Under the pieces are notes generated by a model. It was not told where the DNA came from and searched no databases. It worked only from the letters and a program-made list of their open reading frames with translations. From Nymphaea colorata (taxonomy: Eukaryota > Streptophyta > Magnoliopsida > Nymphaeales > Nymphaeaceae), in assembly GCF_008831285.2 (NCBI RefSeq), contig NC_045148.1:15416802-15480801 (forward strand): DNA of 64,000 bases, given 5' to 3'. Below are positions 13,001 through 26,059 of this stretch, piece after piece (positions within the stretch are counted from its first letter, which is position 1; each line of letters opens with the position of its first letter). Both the position numbers and the translations under genes were made by a program.

Positions 13001-15638
13001 GTTACGTTTTCAATTTATTAATTTGGAAAGCTGACTTTTTCCCATTTATTGAAATTTAATTTTAAAACCCCATACTATGTTTTTCTGATTAATTCTTTGC
13101 GTAATAGAGTTCTTGCTTTTGCCTAATTGCGTCTTCGCAATTCAGTCATATTAGCTTTTTCTCAATTTTAAAATAAATCGCAGGTGGGGTGATTGAAGTT
13201 ATAAAGACAGTGGTTTCCCGAGCGTGCCTGTAAGATTAATGCCTCATTCTGTGTATCTCTTACTTTTTTTTTTTTTCTAACATAATCAACTTAGAAAGAC
13301 GCTGTGAGAGTTCAAGTTGGAAAACAATACTAAAAGGCAGAAGTTCCATGTTTGTGTCGTTCATTGATTTCTACTTTTAGACTTTGTGAGCCTAACCTGC
13401 CTGAAGCCAAGTCCACCTGTGCCCTGATGAGAAGCATGCAGGCATTGCTTGCAGCTCCAAAGAATTCGGTGGCAGCCTCCACTGCGAACTGAGGGCCACT
13501 GCTCAGCGCCTTGTCTGCCTCTTCATGCCGGTGAAGTCTCAGCAATGCCTCTGCTTGAGATGCAAACAACTGAAGAGCATGAAGAAATTAAGGCAGTTAG
13601 TAAGATCCCAAAGCAACAACAGAACTCCTTAGAAATCAGATACCACTAAATGGTTCACAATCTTAATTTTAAATATATATGCAAATAGAATGTCGCCTGC
13701 TTCTCCTGACGAAATTGCTGCATAATTAACCAAATTAAGCTTCTAAGACGCATCTTGCGACAAGGAAAAATGGTTGACCTTGATGGCAATTTGTACCATC
13801 TGACGGAAAATCGCTAGATTAATGAGCGTAACTTGTGTAGTCTAATATCGGAGGCTATTCGAGGGATCACACTTTGAATGTGGTGGTTTTAATGTGGGCA
13901 TGGAAACTTTTTCCATTCATAGCATTTGTTATGCATATATCCAATATCGGCCTCTATTATTTTGTTGGCATATGACAGGATTTTATCATGTTACATGTGA
14001 TGAAATTTTCTTCCAATGAGATAAGAAAGAGCTCCGGGAAAACTAAAAAGAAAATAAAGCAGAGGAAGGAAGAATAGAGGACAAGAAGACGTACAAGTGG
14101 AGCAGCATCGGCACCATCATCAATGGCAGCAGCTGTCTCCTTCAGCAGGGTCTGATAGTCTCTCGACTTTCTTGCCTCGGTGCACTTTGTCAGCAGGGTC
14201 TGTAACGCCTGCACCTGCCGGATTTCCTTCGGATTCGTTTCATTTCCGGCTTGTTTATAATGGAAGAGGGATTTATCTGTGACTCCAAGTCTGTAAAACT
14301 CCAATAAAGAAAATAAATCAAACTTATTTTCTTCTGCATTTTACTCCATTTTTTCAGAAGACCTTTTCTTTTCAGATATTTCTTGCGTTTGTTTCCTGCT
14401 AATTTTGAAACGAAGTCAGATAAATGGCACTGCAATTCCTTGCACATATGTACATATTTATAGATACGTAAATACAGAAATTCCTGATTGTAGTCATTTT
14501 AATAGGTTTTGAAATGTTGGTCTTCAAACAGTACCTTCAATCCACCATCAAGACGGTCATCTTTAAAACAGAAAACATTTTACAGAAAGTAAAATAAGAT
14601 GCACCTGAAATAAAGAATGGCCAATCGATGATGGGCTCTGGTATACGTGGGCTCAAGCCTGATTGCTTCCTTACACTCTGAAACTGCATCAAGGAACCGG
14701 CCGAGCCCTATAAGTGCGGCGCTCTTGTTGCTATGGTACGAAGCACGGCTAGGATCAAGAACGATAGCTCGATCATACAATGCCAGTGCTTCTGCAAATC
14801 TGCCATTTTTATACTCTTCGTTGCCTGCTTCTTTCAATTCCTCTGGATCGAGCCTCTTAGACAGGGCCCTGCTCAGGGCTCCTACGGCCTCACCAGGTTG
14901 ACTTTCTCCACCAGCTCTGTCCACACTATTATTGTTCTGAACTACACTGTTGTTGTTGTTGTTGTTGTTGCTGCTGCTGCTGTTGTCCTGCATCATTCCA
15001 TACTTCTTTCTCTGCGGGGACAAGACTGCCTCAGCGGCGGCTGTGGCGGCAGCATAGGCGGCAGGATTGGCCTTCTGCCCTCTCAGATTCTTGTTGTTGC
15101 TGTTGCCACTATTGCTCTTGTGGTGGTTGTGCAAATCAGAGTCATTGTATGTAGGTGTTGCAGCTTGCCTGAGATTGCCAAGGTGCCCCAGTACCATAAC
15201 TTTACTCGATGCCCTCATCAGGGTACTGTTCCCGTCGGCGGCAGCAGGCGGCCTGCCCTGAACAAGGTCGGTCGTCGGATTCCGGGGCACGAGTTGGTTC
15301 ATGTTGGCACTCTTTGGCACCACGGCTCTCTGGTTGTCGTTGCCGTTGGTGGTGGCCAATGCATTGGAACCAGGCATAACTTGGACCAACGCGTTGGACG
15401 GAGACAGGGTCGGGCCCGAAGGATCCTGCGCAAGGAAAGAGGCCTCGTCCGAACCAGCTTTCCTGCGTCTTGAGAGGCTCAGGTGGCTCCCTTTTTCCTT
15501 CGACACACCCGCGCCCCCGGCGATCGGACCGCGACTCGATGACGTCCGGCGCCGTCCGAAGACGCTCCTGAAGATGTTGCAGCCATAACGGCTCGACTCC
15601 GGTTCGCATGCTTCGGCATCTGTCTCCGCAGCGCTCAT
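10032..15638 (-). CDS. TTL: TPR repeat-containing thioredoxin TTL (TTL1-type)
   Basis: Plant TTL proteins are scaffolds carrying tetratricopeptide repeats and a C-terminal thioredoxin-like domain, with known roles in osmotic-stress/ABA tolerance, brassinosteroid signalling and cellulose synthase handling. Seven exons on the minus strand: 14605-15638, 14095-14290, 13397-13569, 11658-11991, 11243-11468, 10920-11026 and 10032-10184; all GT-AG and in phase, giving 740 residues (the Arabidopsis TTL1 protein is ~700). Residues 1-~225 are disordered, with an Asn/Ser tract coded by the triplet repeat at 14948-14985. TPRs start at ~240 ([21 protein letters not shown]) and resume in exon 4 ([20 protein letters not shown]). 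The thioredoxin-like fold covers ~640-740 and ends VKFFSS. It lacks a CxxC pair: only Cys662 in FFCSK is at that site, consistent with a non-catalytic domain. The start at 15638 is the first ATG after a plausible 5' leader. Assignment to a TTL paralogue is not resolved. Confidence 0.95.
10508..10690 (+). repeat. Possible tRNA-derived SINE in TTL intron 6
   Basis: A box-A-like TAGCTGGTAAG is followed about 30 bp on by a good box-B-like TAGTTCGATTC, then a non-tRNA body. This is the layout of a plant tRNA-derived SINE. It lies in the intron between TTL exons 6 and 7. No obvious poly-A tail or target-site duplication was found, so it may be an old copy. Confidence 0.35.
11992..13396 (-). other. 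TTL intron 3 (1.4 kb)
   Basis: The largest TTL intron, with donor GTTAGG just below 13397 and acceptor TTTAAAAG just above 11991. It is AT-rich with poly-T runs. No gene or recognisable element was seen inside. Confidence 0.85.
14948..14985 (-). repeat. Coding triplet repeat (Asn/Ser tract) in TTL exon 1
   Basis: On the plus strand GTT units are followed by GCT units; on the coding strand this gives runs of AGC/AAC codons encoding [11 protein letters not shown] in the disordered N-terminal part of the TTL protein. Such triplet repeats are prone to length change. Confidence 0.9.
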
Positions 15639-15699
15639 CTTCTCCCTTTCTTTCTCTTTGTTGGTAAGGGGAGAGATGGTTGATGCTGCAGTCGAGCAT

Positions 15700-17200
15700 C
15701 AGCCGAGCCCTTAATTAAGGCCTGCTCTCTGTCAACATAATCAAGAAAACTAAAGGGAGGATGGAACTGCAGAGATGCACGTTCAACCAATTGCGGATTC
15801 AACGAAAATACAGTGAAAGCTGAAAGCTGGCATCCAGGGAACAGCTAGAACCAGATTGTAGCAGAGAAGGAGACGAGATGTGGTGACACCAACACATAAT
15901 ATAATACAATACAATATCAATATAATCTAAGGAAATATTACGAAGTGGGTATGTTTGACAAAGCCTTAAACAGCCCATGTAGGGCTGAGGGCCTCAGCGG
16001 AGGCCCTTGGTGCTCATTTTACGGGCAATTTTCCGGCAATACACCCATCTACTGGTGTTCTGCAAAGGAGGACCCGCAGATTTCTGCACTTCTGAGACAA
16101 AAACTAAAATAAATTTAGAAAAGGAATGAGAAAAAGGAATTAACAATGACTGGAAGACACTTTCTCTCTCTCTAGAAGAGGTCAAAGGAACCATGGAATT
16201 CTAGGATTGTTTTGCCTGATTTAGATCCCCGCCGTTTCAGAAGCAGCTAAGGGCAGAGGATAGAGAGAGAGAGAGAGAGGTATGCGGTTGGCACGTACAA
16301 ATTTGCGGTCTTCACGTAGAGGTGCCAGCTTCAACAATTGAGGCTGAGGGGCCTGCCAGCGTTAAACCTTGAGCTTTCCAGTCTCCACTTTTCATATTCC
16401 ATTTTCTTGTTATACATGTGGGATTCAGATCTGATGTCCGACCCAATCCGCAACAGTTAATTGGATTCGCCTGTCATCATAATTCAGAACTAAGAATATT
16501 GTCCATGTTATGAACATAATACACATTGGAAATAAATTATTGACTTTTATATTTTAAGTTTGATAGGAATAGTACCTTTACATTTTACTAAACATTGGAA
16601 GTGATCTCCAAATCTAAGCTTTTCTTTGACACTTATATTGAGTTCTACAAACATTTCTTTGTTGTCACATGTATGTTAACTTGTATCGTTATCAAAATAC
16701 CATGCTTGTGCTTCACGTTCAACATCAATACATGGCACAAAGAATACAAGCTTAGCTTTATTTCTTTTTTCTTCTCAATGTAGCTTGCACACTCTTTTAA
16801 CATAATTATTACCGTTACAGAAATTGGCCCCTCTATTTCTACCCCTACAACCAGCAGCGAAGCTAAAAAATTTTGCTCAAGGCCATTATCTCACAAAATT
16901 TGATGTAAATAAACAAATATTTGAAGGCATCTGTATGCAAATAAATATATTTTATCGTGGTCATTCATACTTTGCATGTTCTATACAGCTTTTTGTCAAA
17001 AGTTTACTAAAATAAGTTAGAAAAATACTAATACAGGAAAAAATGCATGTAAAAGCATATGAAGAATCCATTTATGTTTTATATTTACAAATAAAAAAAT
17101 GAAATTATGATACACATTTTCATTTATCTACCACATTTACAAGTACAAGAAAAGGAAATTGACACACTTTTTTGTCTTAGTTCCCCAGCCAAAAATCTCT
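15700..17200. other. Intergenic, TTL promoter side
   Basis: Upstream of TTL. AT-rich, with a short (GA)n run at about 16265-16279. No coding region is supported. The first few hundred bases should include the TTL promoter and 5' leader; no unambiguous TATA element could be fixed. Confidence 0.6.
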
Positions 17201-19081
17201 GGCTTGGTCCCGTTTGATTCCCTCCTCAAAGTCGCTAAACATTTGGAATGTCCTGCAGGCACGACTCACGAGCGAGTGGAGACGCTTTCAGCAGAGTCCA
17301 TCCGTCCACCCCGGAACTTGGTTTCTGTCAACACAGAACCGCTGTCCAGGTACTGTCCGCCCTCCCTCCGTCCCTCTCTCCATCCCTCCGCCTCTATCTA
17401 TCTATATTCCATCTCTCTGTCTTGCGTCCCTCTGTTGGGCGATGGACTTGCTTTCACTTGAGTTCAGCATCGTTCAGGTACCCATTTCCTTTCTATCCGC
17501 AGTTAGTGTTTATATTTTTCCTTGATTGGATGAAAGCTTCTGCGATTTCATGGCTTCCAGTATATAATCCTTCAATTCTGTGATGCGATTTATGCCGATT
17601 TTTATTTTGGCATACGTGAAGCCAATCGCAGAAGGGCGCTGTTTTATTTCTTCCACGTGTTTGTGTTTGGTTTCTGTTTTGGGTACCGCAGAGGAGTGTA
17701 TGCCATTTAAGCCTGTAATGACTTTGGTGCGTTCTGGATGTGCACTATCCCATTGCTTTAATCATTTGGTAAAACAATTAATCGCTTTGGCTAAAATCTG
17801 TAGAGGAGACCGCAGAGGAGTGATTTCACAGCTGATCGAAGGCTTCCCCTTTCATGGCATAGGAAGAACTATGGAGCCATTGCTATTAAGATTCTGAAAT
17901 ACGAGGTTTATGAGTTGGGTGAGGCATTTCCAGAAGCCATCGACGTCTCTTGCTTCCCTTTCCCATTCCTTCAGTTCCCGTGAAATCTTGTGAAAAATGA
18001 TTATTTTGTCTAATTATCATTCCTTAGTTGCTCCCTTGTGTTGTGGTTTTAGAGCTTATGGTATGACATTTTAGAGCTAATTGGAATTGAAGTTTTAATT
18101 GGAATTAAAGTTTTGGCCCTCTTTGAGTGTCATTTTATGTTTCATATCTTGAAGGAATAGTGCATATATAGAGGAACCTGGATTGTCATCATTCTGTTCG
18201 GACGAGCATTGAAGACCTGATAGACCAGGGAGCAATCAAGGAAAATAAAGCACTTAGAAGAAATTGGGGTGCCATTGTCGATCGGTCGCGGGAGGGTTTT
18301 CATCCACACCTTTGGCTGCGATTCGTCAGTGCAACGTGACATAGATGATGAAGATCGAACCACTGTACTGCACCAAGCAATCTGTGCAGCACTAGCAGAA
18401 GAGGGGTGTCCTGTAGCAGCAATACGAGGAAAAAAAGCAACAGAGAAAGACAGAGAAGAAGTGAAATAGAAGTCACGGGTTTGCTTCAGGGAACCTGTAA
18501 GTCTCTGTTTCTTTATCTATAGTACCTTCGTATGGAGGGTGCTGGGCCTTGTATAGGAACACCCCTGGTTTGTCCGTTGGCCCAGTCTCCAGTGTCGCCG
18601 GTTTCATGAGACATCCAGGGAGGTAAGCATGTACTAATGACAAAATAAATTTGGAGAACATTTTTGTTAAAGATTGGAAAAGAGTTTGTGAACAGGTGAC
18701 CGTGAAAGGGCCCTGTTTCCTTGTTACAACTGTTTGTATAAGGTGCATGGCCACTATCCAATACCGGACACTAATTTCTGACCATATCTCTGAACTTTCT
18801 GCTGCCATTTTGTAGTTTCAAGAGATTGTTAATGTAACTCCAACTTGTCATAAATGGGAAGGGCAGCAGTCCAAGGGTATAGTTGATTGAAGCTCAGGAA
18901 GGGTTAATGTGTTTGATTTGACAGCAAGGGCAGATCCTTGTTCCAGAATTACTCTATAGTTACAAAAGGGTTCCCTTGAATGGCTTTGTTTCTCACTCAA
19001 GCACTACATAGTTTCAAGTGAGGTTGAGATTTCAGAACGTAAACTTCATAAGTGGTTAGCTGTTAATGATTAGCATTCATC
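17200..19081 (+). other. Presumed promoter / 5' leader region of the PPR gene
   Basis: Pyrimidine-rich sequence at 17340-17420 is typical of a plant 5' leader, and consensus-like donors follow (CAG|GTACCC near 17476 and GAG|GTAAGC near 18630), so the leader may be spliced. No conserved coding frame was recognised. The frame at 18269-18469 is open but resembles nothing I know. Confidence 0.4.
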
Positions 19082-20524
19082 ATGCTTCCTGTGCCTTTGA
19101 AAAGGATCGCCAAATGCAAGGGAAACCATCTACAACCATCCTCTCTTCTCAAACCATCATTGTCATCCCCATCAGAAGACCACTCACTTGCTCAACTCTC
19201 CCAGTTACTGAAACTCCACCTGAAGCCAACCTTTTCACCTAAGGACCTCCTCAGTTTTTTGAAAAAAAAGCTCTACCACCATCCCACCCTCAACTGCTTT
19301 GATCTTCATGTCTTCCACTGGGCATCTGGGCATGAGTGGTTCACTCATGACCACTCCACCTATGAATGGACGGTCAAGAACTTAGCCCGCACAGATCGCT
19401 TCATGGAAATCCCTCAAATCCTTGACTGCATGCTTGCACACCCTTGCCCCTGCTCCCAAGGTATCTTCTCTTGTCCTCATGTTGAAACCATTTTCACATT
19501 TGCTATAAATACCTTTTGCAAGTTGCATAGGCTAGATGAAGCCATGGTTCTCTTCAGTAACATGAGGAAGGCGATTGATGGAAGGCCATCTGTGGTTGTC
19601 TATAACATGTTACTTAGTTGTATGGCAAAATGCAGGAGGCATGAAAGTGCCATCGAATTCTATGCTTCAATGCTACGAGATAAGGTGAAGCCTGACATCT
19701 TCACCTTCAACATTCTAGTAAGCAGCTACTGCAGGAACTCACAGTTTGATTCAGCAATTAAGCTGTTCAAGGAGATGAGGACCAAAGGATGTGTCCCCAA
19801 TGTGGTTACTTTTAATACCTTGATACAAGGACTATTTCGAGACCGGAAAATGAAAGAAGGAATAGGGATTGCTTATGAAATGGTTGAGCTGGGTTGTGGT
19901 TTCACTGTTGTTTCTCTTGAGATATTGTTAGGTGGGCTCTGTAGAGAAGGAATGGTAATGGATGCTTGTGAAATTTTGCATGAGTTCTCGTCAAAGAAGG
20001 GAGTTCTTCCTCAGGGGTATGATTGTCTCTGTATTGTCAATGCCCTTTGTCTTCAAAAGAATGTGGAAAAGGGGATGGCAATTGTGGGTGACTTGTGGAG
20101 CAAAGGTCATGCACCAAGTGCTGTTGTCTGCATCACCCTCTTAGAAGAGCTAAGGAAGTTGGGCAAGTTAGATGTAGCTTGCACCCTGATGGAAAGGATG
20201 TTCAATGAGGGGATTCTTCCAGACATTATAACCTTTAATTGTTTGCTGCAATGCTTATGTGATGTTGGTAGGGCCAGCAATGCTAACAGATTGAAGATAT
20301 TGGGATCCAGGAAAGGCATGAAGGTAGATGCTAGCACACTTCATATATTGGTTCGTGGATTTTCTCATGAAGGTAGAGGTAGGGAAGGATTACTTGTACT
20401 TGACGAAATGCTGGACAAAGGGTTTATATCAGATCTTGCTGTGTATAACAGGCTGCAAGATGGAATTAATAAGGTACACATCGGACTGGTATCTTCCAAA
20501 CATAATAAAAAATTAAGTTTCTAA
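19082..20524 (+). CDS. Pentatricopeptide repeat protein, P class
   Basis: PPR proteins bind organellar RNA, one base per ~35-residue repeat, and act in its processing, stability or translation. This single-exon frame gives 480 residues starting at the first ATG. The N-terminus is rich in Ser, Lys and Pro, compatible with an organelle presequence, and is followed by a region with FHWAS near 78-82. P-type motifs run in register from ~133 to ~460, with typical starts such as PSVVVYNMLL (169), PDIFTFNILV (204) and PNVVTFNTLI (239). No DYW, E or long C-terminal editing domain is present. The last 16 residues are atypical: AAG|GTACAC at 20471-20476 is a possible splice donor, so the real protein may end elsewhere, for example after joining an acceptor near 21414 (CCCTTGCAG). 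The exact orthologue is not assigned. Confidence 0.88.
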   Translation: MLPVPLKRIAKCKGNHLQPSSLLKPSLSSPSEDHSLAQLSQLLKLHLKPTFSPKDLLSFLKKKLYHHPTLNCFDLHVFHWASGHEWFTHDHSTYEWTVKNLARTDRFMEIPQILDCMLAHPCPCSQGIFSCPHVETIFTFAINTFCKLHRLDEAMVLFSNMRKAIDGRPSVVVYNMLLSCMAKCRRHESAIEFYASMLRDKVKPDIFTFNILVSSYCRNSQFDSAIKLFKEMRTKGCVPNVVTFNTLIQGLFRDRKMKEGIGIAYEMVELGCGFTVVSLEILLGGLCREGMVMDACEILHEFSSKKGVLPQGYDCLCIVNALCLQKNVEKGMAIVGDLWSKGHAPSAVVCITLLEELRKLGKLDVACTLMERMFNEGILPDIITFNCLLQCLCDVGRASNANRLKILGSRKGMKVDASTLHILVRGFSHEGRGREGLLVLDEMLDKGFISDLAVYNRLQDGINKVHIGLVSSKHNKKLSF

Positions 20525-23500
20525 ATCTAGATTCAAGTAAATTATTGTTTTCTTTATTGTTATAACCAAATGCTTGACATTTTTCTTATGAATGGTATGA
20601 TGATGGAAGCAGAAATTGCTTCTCTGTATTGTGCTTTTCTCTTTTTGGTTATCTAACCAAGTATCTACTTCATTTTTCACGTGGGAAGTGGTTATCTAGC
20701 CTGTTTCCTAGAACAAGTTTATGCATGAGATTTTAACATTTTGGGTTCCATTCCTGGTTATTCCAAGTTCTCCTGCTTAATATGATCAGTAGTTTGTCAT
20801 GGTGAAAAAATTCAGTTGAGCAAAGTTTTTCTGATTGACAGTCTCTGTTGAATGTGGTTATGTACTTACTACTTTGCCGCCGTTCAAGTTGCCCACTTCT
20901 GGACGGCTTGCTATAGAATACCTGAACATGTGAAACTAACTCTCCTTCAGGCAAAAGAAACTGAGTGCATGTTATCCCGGATGATTTATCTTTTATTTTC
21001 ATCTTACGCATTTGGACCAACAGTTTGCATAAAATGAACGAAGATCCATGTGCTCTTGGCAAGAAAGGAAATGGATAAGATTATTATGGTGAAGATTATG
21101 GGACTTGTGCTAATTTAATTATGATGGCAACAGATAGTTGGATTGAGAGAAGAATGATGTCTTCATGAGAATAAAATGGACATGATATCATGGGTCTTCA
21201 ACCACACTTACCCGCTTCCCTGTACCCATACCTGTGTGACATAGATGAAAACAATAGCCTTCTAAATAAAGCAGAAGAAATAATATCTGCTTTTGGTCTC
21301 CATTAATGTTTCTGCTGGCTTTTTTTTCTCCATAACCCCTGCAAGAAGGGGGAAACAAATGCAGATAATCTTTCTGCAGGGTGACTTCATTTTTGCAGTT
21401 TTTCCCTTGCAGGGAACAGGAAGGCAAATTTAAACGCCCTCTGGTGGAGGCATCCAGCAATATATGATAACTTGAGACCAGTTCGAGCAATGTACAGAGA
21501 TGCAATCCAGATATGGGACACAGGCATGTTGGAGGATGAATTGAAAGAACATCCAGTATAAGTGTATAACCAAAAATGTCCAAGTTCTCGTACAGTCGTA
21601 CCAGATCCCAACTGTTTTCCTGGTGTAAGTTTCTTTAGCCACATTTTTGAACTTTCTCCAGGCATCTTTATAAGATGTGTATGCTAATTGCCAGCTATAG
21701 TCTCCATGTTATTCATGAAGGAACTTGGTCTCACCAGCTTTGGCCATCATTGGTATCCGCACATCCTCAACAACGATGGTTAACTTGCTATCTAGAAAAA
21801 GACATTGCAAATGGGCACTCTTCTTTTGTGCCCACGACAGATGCACACTCAAATTTTGAAGGCCTACAAAGAGGTCCTCAAGTCTTAATGAATACTCACG
21901 AACGACCCCCTTGACTTACGGAGATGGACAGAGACTATTCTTTTTAATTTAATGACAAGCTTATCCCACCCTGCATCCTCCTAGCAGCTGCCTGTAAAAC
22001 CTCACTTGATGAGGGTCACCCTCTCCCGTGGATCTCTCTCCCTTCCTGACCAGAGAGAGGTCAGATGGGAGAGGACAGCAGTCATCTAGGATTTTTTTGT
22101 CCAACTTGGTTGCTAGTGTTTGAAATGTTACAATATGAACAGGAAAGATTGCTTGAAGCTGCATATAAAAGCTCACAGAGGAAGTCACAAGTTCCTAGGC
22201 TGCTAATGTTTTTGAGTGAGATGTTTCAAACTGTTTCCAGCACATGCTTCCTAAGCAAACAATGAGAACGATGTTCTGATTAGGCTGGATGCTTCTCCTT
22301 CAGGTTTGTTTCTCTGTAATTGTAATTGCTCATTTAGGATTTTCTGATCATTTGATTTTTAGTGTTGAATTTTCTTTCTGATTGATACTCCTTATTTTCA
22401 GTGTCCCAGTGAGGGACCGTCCACAACTTCATATGGTTCTGCCTTAGATGCTACAAGAATGTTTTGGCCTGTAATATTGCCCATAAAAGCCAGTTTAAGG
22501 CTGCTGCAAAGATGAAGACTGTAAAAGGGGAGAGTGATTCTGGTGGAAATTTTAGCTTACAGTGTGCAAGAGGGATTCCCGAACAAGAGCGATGTTTGTG
22601 TTTCTACAAGTTTGACAAAAATAATTATGGGTGCAGACCGTGAAAGTCAGTCACCACTGGGCAGCATTGGGCGTTTTTCCCTCAAAAGTTGTCACAGTCA
22701 TCAGGACAATATATAGTTGATCGACTGTTAAATGAGCTGAAATCTCTATCAAGGGTTCAGCGGCAGGCAACTTGTTTTTATTCATCAATACACTTCGTTT
22801 TTTATGGTGGGATATGAATCATCTTTATTCAGGTGACTTTATTTTTTTTTTTGGGACTAGGTGTCCTCAAATGATTTGTACTGCCTTGTTTAAAGAGTTA
22901 AAAATCCGAGGTCCACCTAAAATGCGTGCTTTCGTTGTTAACCTTGTCCATCCTCTTCAGTAACTATTACTAGATTTGCTGTCATGTCCTGATCCAACAT
23001 TTCCTACAAAAGATTCGTTCATCTTTGTTCTGAACTGGCAATAACAAAGATTCCTCTTCTTCTTGTCTTTTTCTATAAGCTACATATGTGTGGACCAATT
23101 AATCACCTTTCTGTTTTTGTTATTATGATGCCAAGGCTTCTTATCACATTGTTGTTGTATCTTGTATCACACTTTTCCTTTGTTAAGGATTGTCCCGATT
23201 CCTGTTTCCTTTTCAAATCAAACGAAGGCCTCTTCCCAGTTCTTTTGCAGCACCAAATATGTTAAGTGACCTAAAACGTAGAATCATTTCTTTGATTATA
23301 TTTCCAGGTTTGTTGAACGAGTAACGTTGGTAAGTATGGATGAAGAAAATAGAATCGAAGATGGAAAAAGAGAGAGGGGACGTGTTTGGCTGGAAACAGA
23401 TACCAAAAAATCAGACTGGAGAGATCTTTTGAACAGGAGAACGAGAAACATGGATCTTTTTGTTTGATTTTCGGTTAAGGGCCTCTGGTGTTTTGATGGT

Positions 23501-25990
23501 AGATAAAGGGTATTTTGTACATTGTTTAGTTAAGTAAATTTTTTCATCATGAACATCGCAGAGGTTCATTTGTGAGCAGCGTGGCTGGTGTGGAGCACTG
23601 CTCACACCAGATTTTTCAAAATCCCATTATAGTGAAGTGGGACTCATGTCGACTTACAGGTGGTGCGGCTGCCCACACCAGACCCGGGCTAGTGACTCAA
23701 AGTGCCCTTTAGTAAAAAAAATTTTGGCCCTCCTGCTGTTTGTGAGTTTTTGTTAAAACTTTTGGGCTTCTTTGTCAGCCTTCGAAAGTTGAGCATGGAT
23801 CTGTTGCAGGTGCAAAACATGAGCGCTCATTTATAATATTTTCTAATATTTATAAGGCGTTCTCTTACACTGTGAGTATTTGCACCCGTGAAGCAAAATT
23901 AATCAGGATTTTCAGATGAGCTTCACTATTGAACTAACACACCCTAATTAACGCAGACAATCGTCCTGTTTTCTTAGGGTATGTCTGCAGAGGCGGCATA
24001 CAGTTTTCTTAGGGGCCGTATTCTTCATAGATACAAATCTTTGCCGAATTTGCTTCACACAAACGCATGTTTTCATATGAATTTTGAACTTTTCCATGGA
24101 AAAGGGCTGAAACAAATGGGTTATTGCTTGGTGCAATGTGCAGTGCAGATTAAAGTCTTGTTGGCAGCCACTTTGCAAAAGCAATGGCCAGAAATGATTC
24201 TCAAACCCTTGTTGGGCATGGGCCCTTCCTTTAGGAGAATTATTGTTCTTTTATTGTGGAGAGAAAGAAGGTTCTCTTTCCCTTTTTTGTTTATGCTTTC
24301 GGCCTTTTGAGAATATGGGAATTTCAAGCCTGAGCTTTCTTTCTTCTGTGGTTTGAGTCATGAAGTAACTCTACCCCAAACGAGAGGCTTTTGTCACTTG
24401 TCAGGCACACACACAAACGCAAAAACTTATTTCAAATCCAGGCTTTTTGCATTAAAGTGTGAATTTGAAATCCAATAGATGCTGCAATCCACTGTTTGAT
24501 ACAACTGTGGGTTTTAGCTACCATGAATTTGAGATTCCCTCGGATCCGAGATACATGGGGAATCAAACACAACCATAAGGTCGATGCCCATGGAAATCGA
24601 ACCGGTTTTCTGGCAGCTACTGACCCGATTGGTTATGCAGACCCCTTAACAGACAGACCAGAACTTTCATTAGAGGTGAACCATCTTTCATGGAGAAAGA
24701 GGCAAAGCAAGAGACCCTCCGGGCACTAGCTAACATTATAGCTACATGGCTGTAGTTTATGCAGGGACTGATACCTGCAGTGATGACGATGTTAGACTCC
24801 ATTGTGCCAATCCTCGCCGAATTTACTTCAATCTTTATCACAGATTCATGGTGCACTCATAAAGTGTTCTCGACAATGGTCCCTAGAAATTAAAACGATG
24901 TTAGACAGTGGGTGGGCTCGTGTCTAGACCGAGCTGGCTATGCATGTAGGCGTAATTAAACTTTGTAATAAGACAGTTTGGAGGAAGCTAATTGTATACA
25001 TCATGAGTTCAAATCGTTGGAGTTGATAACAAATAAAACGATGAAATTCTCAGACAGGATGAGTCCGACTCTATCTCAAATACACAAAACACCATGTTCT
25101 TGTCGGAGTCCCATGTTCAAAGAATGCAACAAATCCTTTTATACACGGGTGGAGGGAAAGGGGGCCGCATAGGTCATGGCCCCACCCCAGCCAATGATTT
25201 TTTTTTTTACATTGAAAAAAATAATATTTTTTAATTGTATAATGTATTTTTTGTATTAGAATTCAAGTTGACCCTATCCAGGTTTAGAGGTCGAATTGTT
25301 GGCCCATCCTGAAGAAAATCCTGCTTTTATACAAATGGTTACAATGCCTACGTTTGAGGCTGCTCGAGGAAATGAATTTTAAATTCTTAATTGTAAATTT
25401 TGTTTTAAAATCCAAAGCTATAAAACATGACCAGGACCCATACTGACTGCAACAGGTTGGACTTAGCAGCCGTGTCTGAACTCAGTCGGCTTTGACTTCT
25501 TTGGGATGAGGAAGGGTCTTCTTTCTTCAATAAGGTCAAATTATTTTCCAAATAAATAATTTAAAAAACTTTCCCAATTTCTTGTCAACTGTAGATAATA
25601 TTTAGAAACAGAAATTTTCTTTCTCTTCTCAAGCTCTACTGTTTTGGTTGATGACAAGGAATCTATTGCAGGCGAATTATTAATCCATTGGGGAGGTAAA
25701 GTTGGAGTGAGATGTGGGCTCTCACCATTTGGGGAGAAGAAGAGATTACGAATGTTGTTTGTTAGTGCTGAGATCTCATTTATTCATTTATTATTGGGGA
25801 GGATGAGCAAAGTTGGGGAGGGACGCGAACTCTAAATGTAGAAACTGGAAACCATGGGAAGGTGAGCAGGTAAAGGTAAGTTTGCTGGAAAGAGGAGGTC
25901 GATGCTTTTTTTCAGTTTTTAATTTTACCCGCAAAAAAGGAAGGAAGAAGAAAGGGAAAGTTTAAACAGAGAAAAAGGCGCTCGGTTGGA
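20525..25990. other. Long spacer after the PPR gene; no confirmed gene
   Basis: The start is presumably PPR 3'-UTR, or a 3' intron if the donor at 20474 is used. An open stretch at about 21416-21560 follows an acceptor-like CCCTTGCAG and could be a terminal exon, but no protein similarity was recognised. The remainder has poly-T runs, a near-palindrome at about 23588-23610 (TGGTGTGGAGCA / TGCTCACACCA) and G/C-rich transposon-like fragments near 25145-25190. Frames at 24496-24729 and elsewhere are short and unsupported. Confidence 0.45.
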
Positions 25991-26059
25991 CAGAAGGGCG
26001 TTCGGTGGATATTGGGGGTTTGATTAGACAGTTGTTCTGACTATTTCCCATTGATTTTG

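Noticed and set aside
14733..15473. 246-codon plus-strand open frame opposite TTL exon 1
   Set aside because: It is antisense to the real TTL exon; its Val/Leu-rich runs are the reverse of the Asn/Ser repeat and it has no recognisable domain.
18269..18469. 66-codon plus-strand open frame before the PPR gene
   Set aside because: No recognised family. It may be part of a leader intron.
21188..21665. Overlapping minus-strand frames of up to 131 codons after the PPR gene
   Set aside because: No domain; starts at a non-ATG codon. The opposite strand is equally open, so strand cannot be decided.
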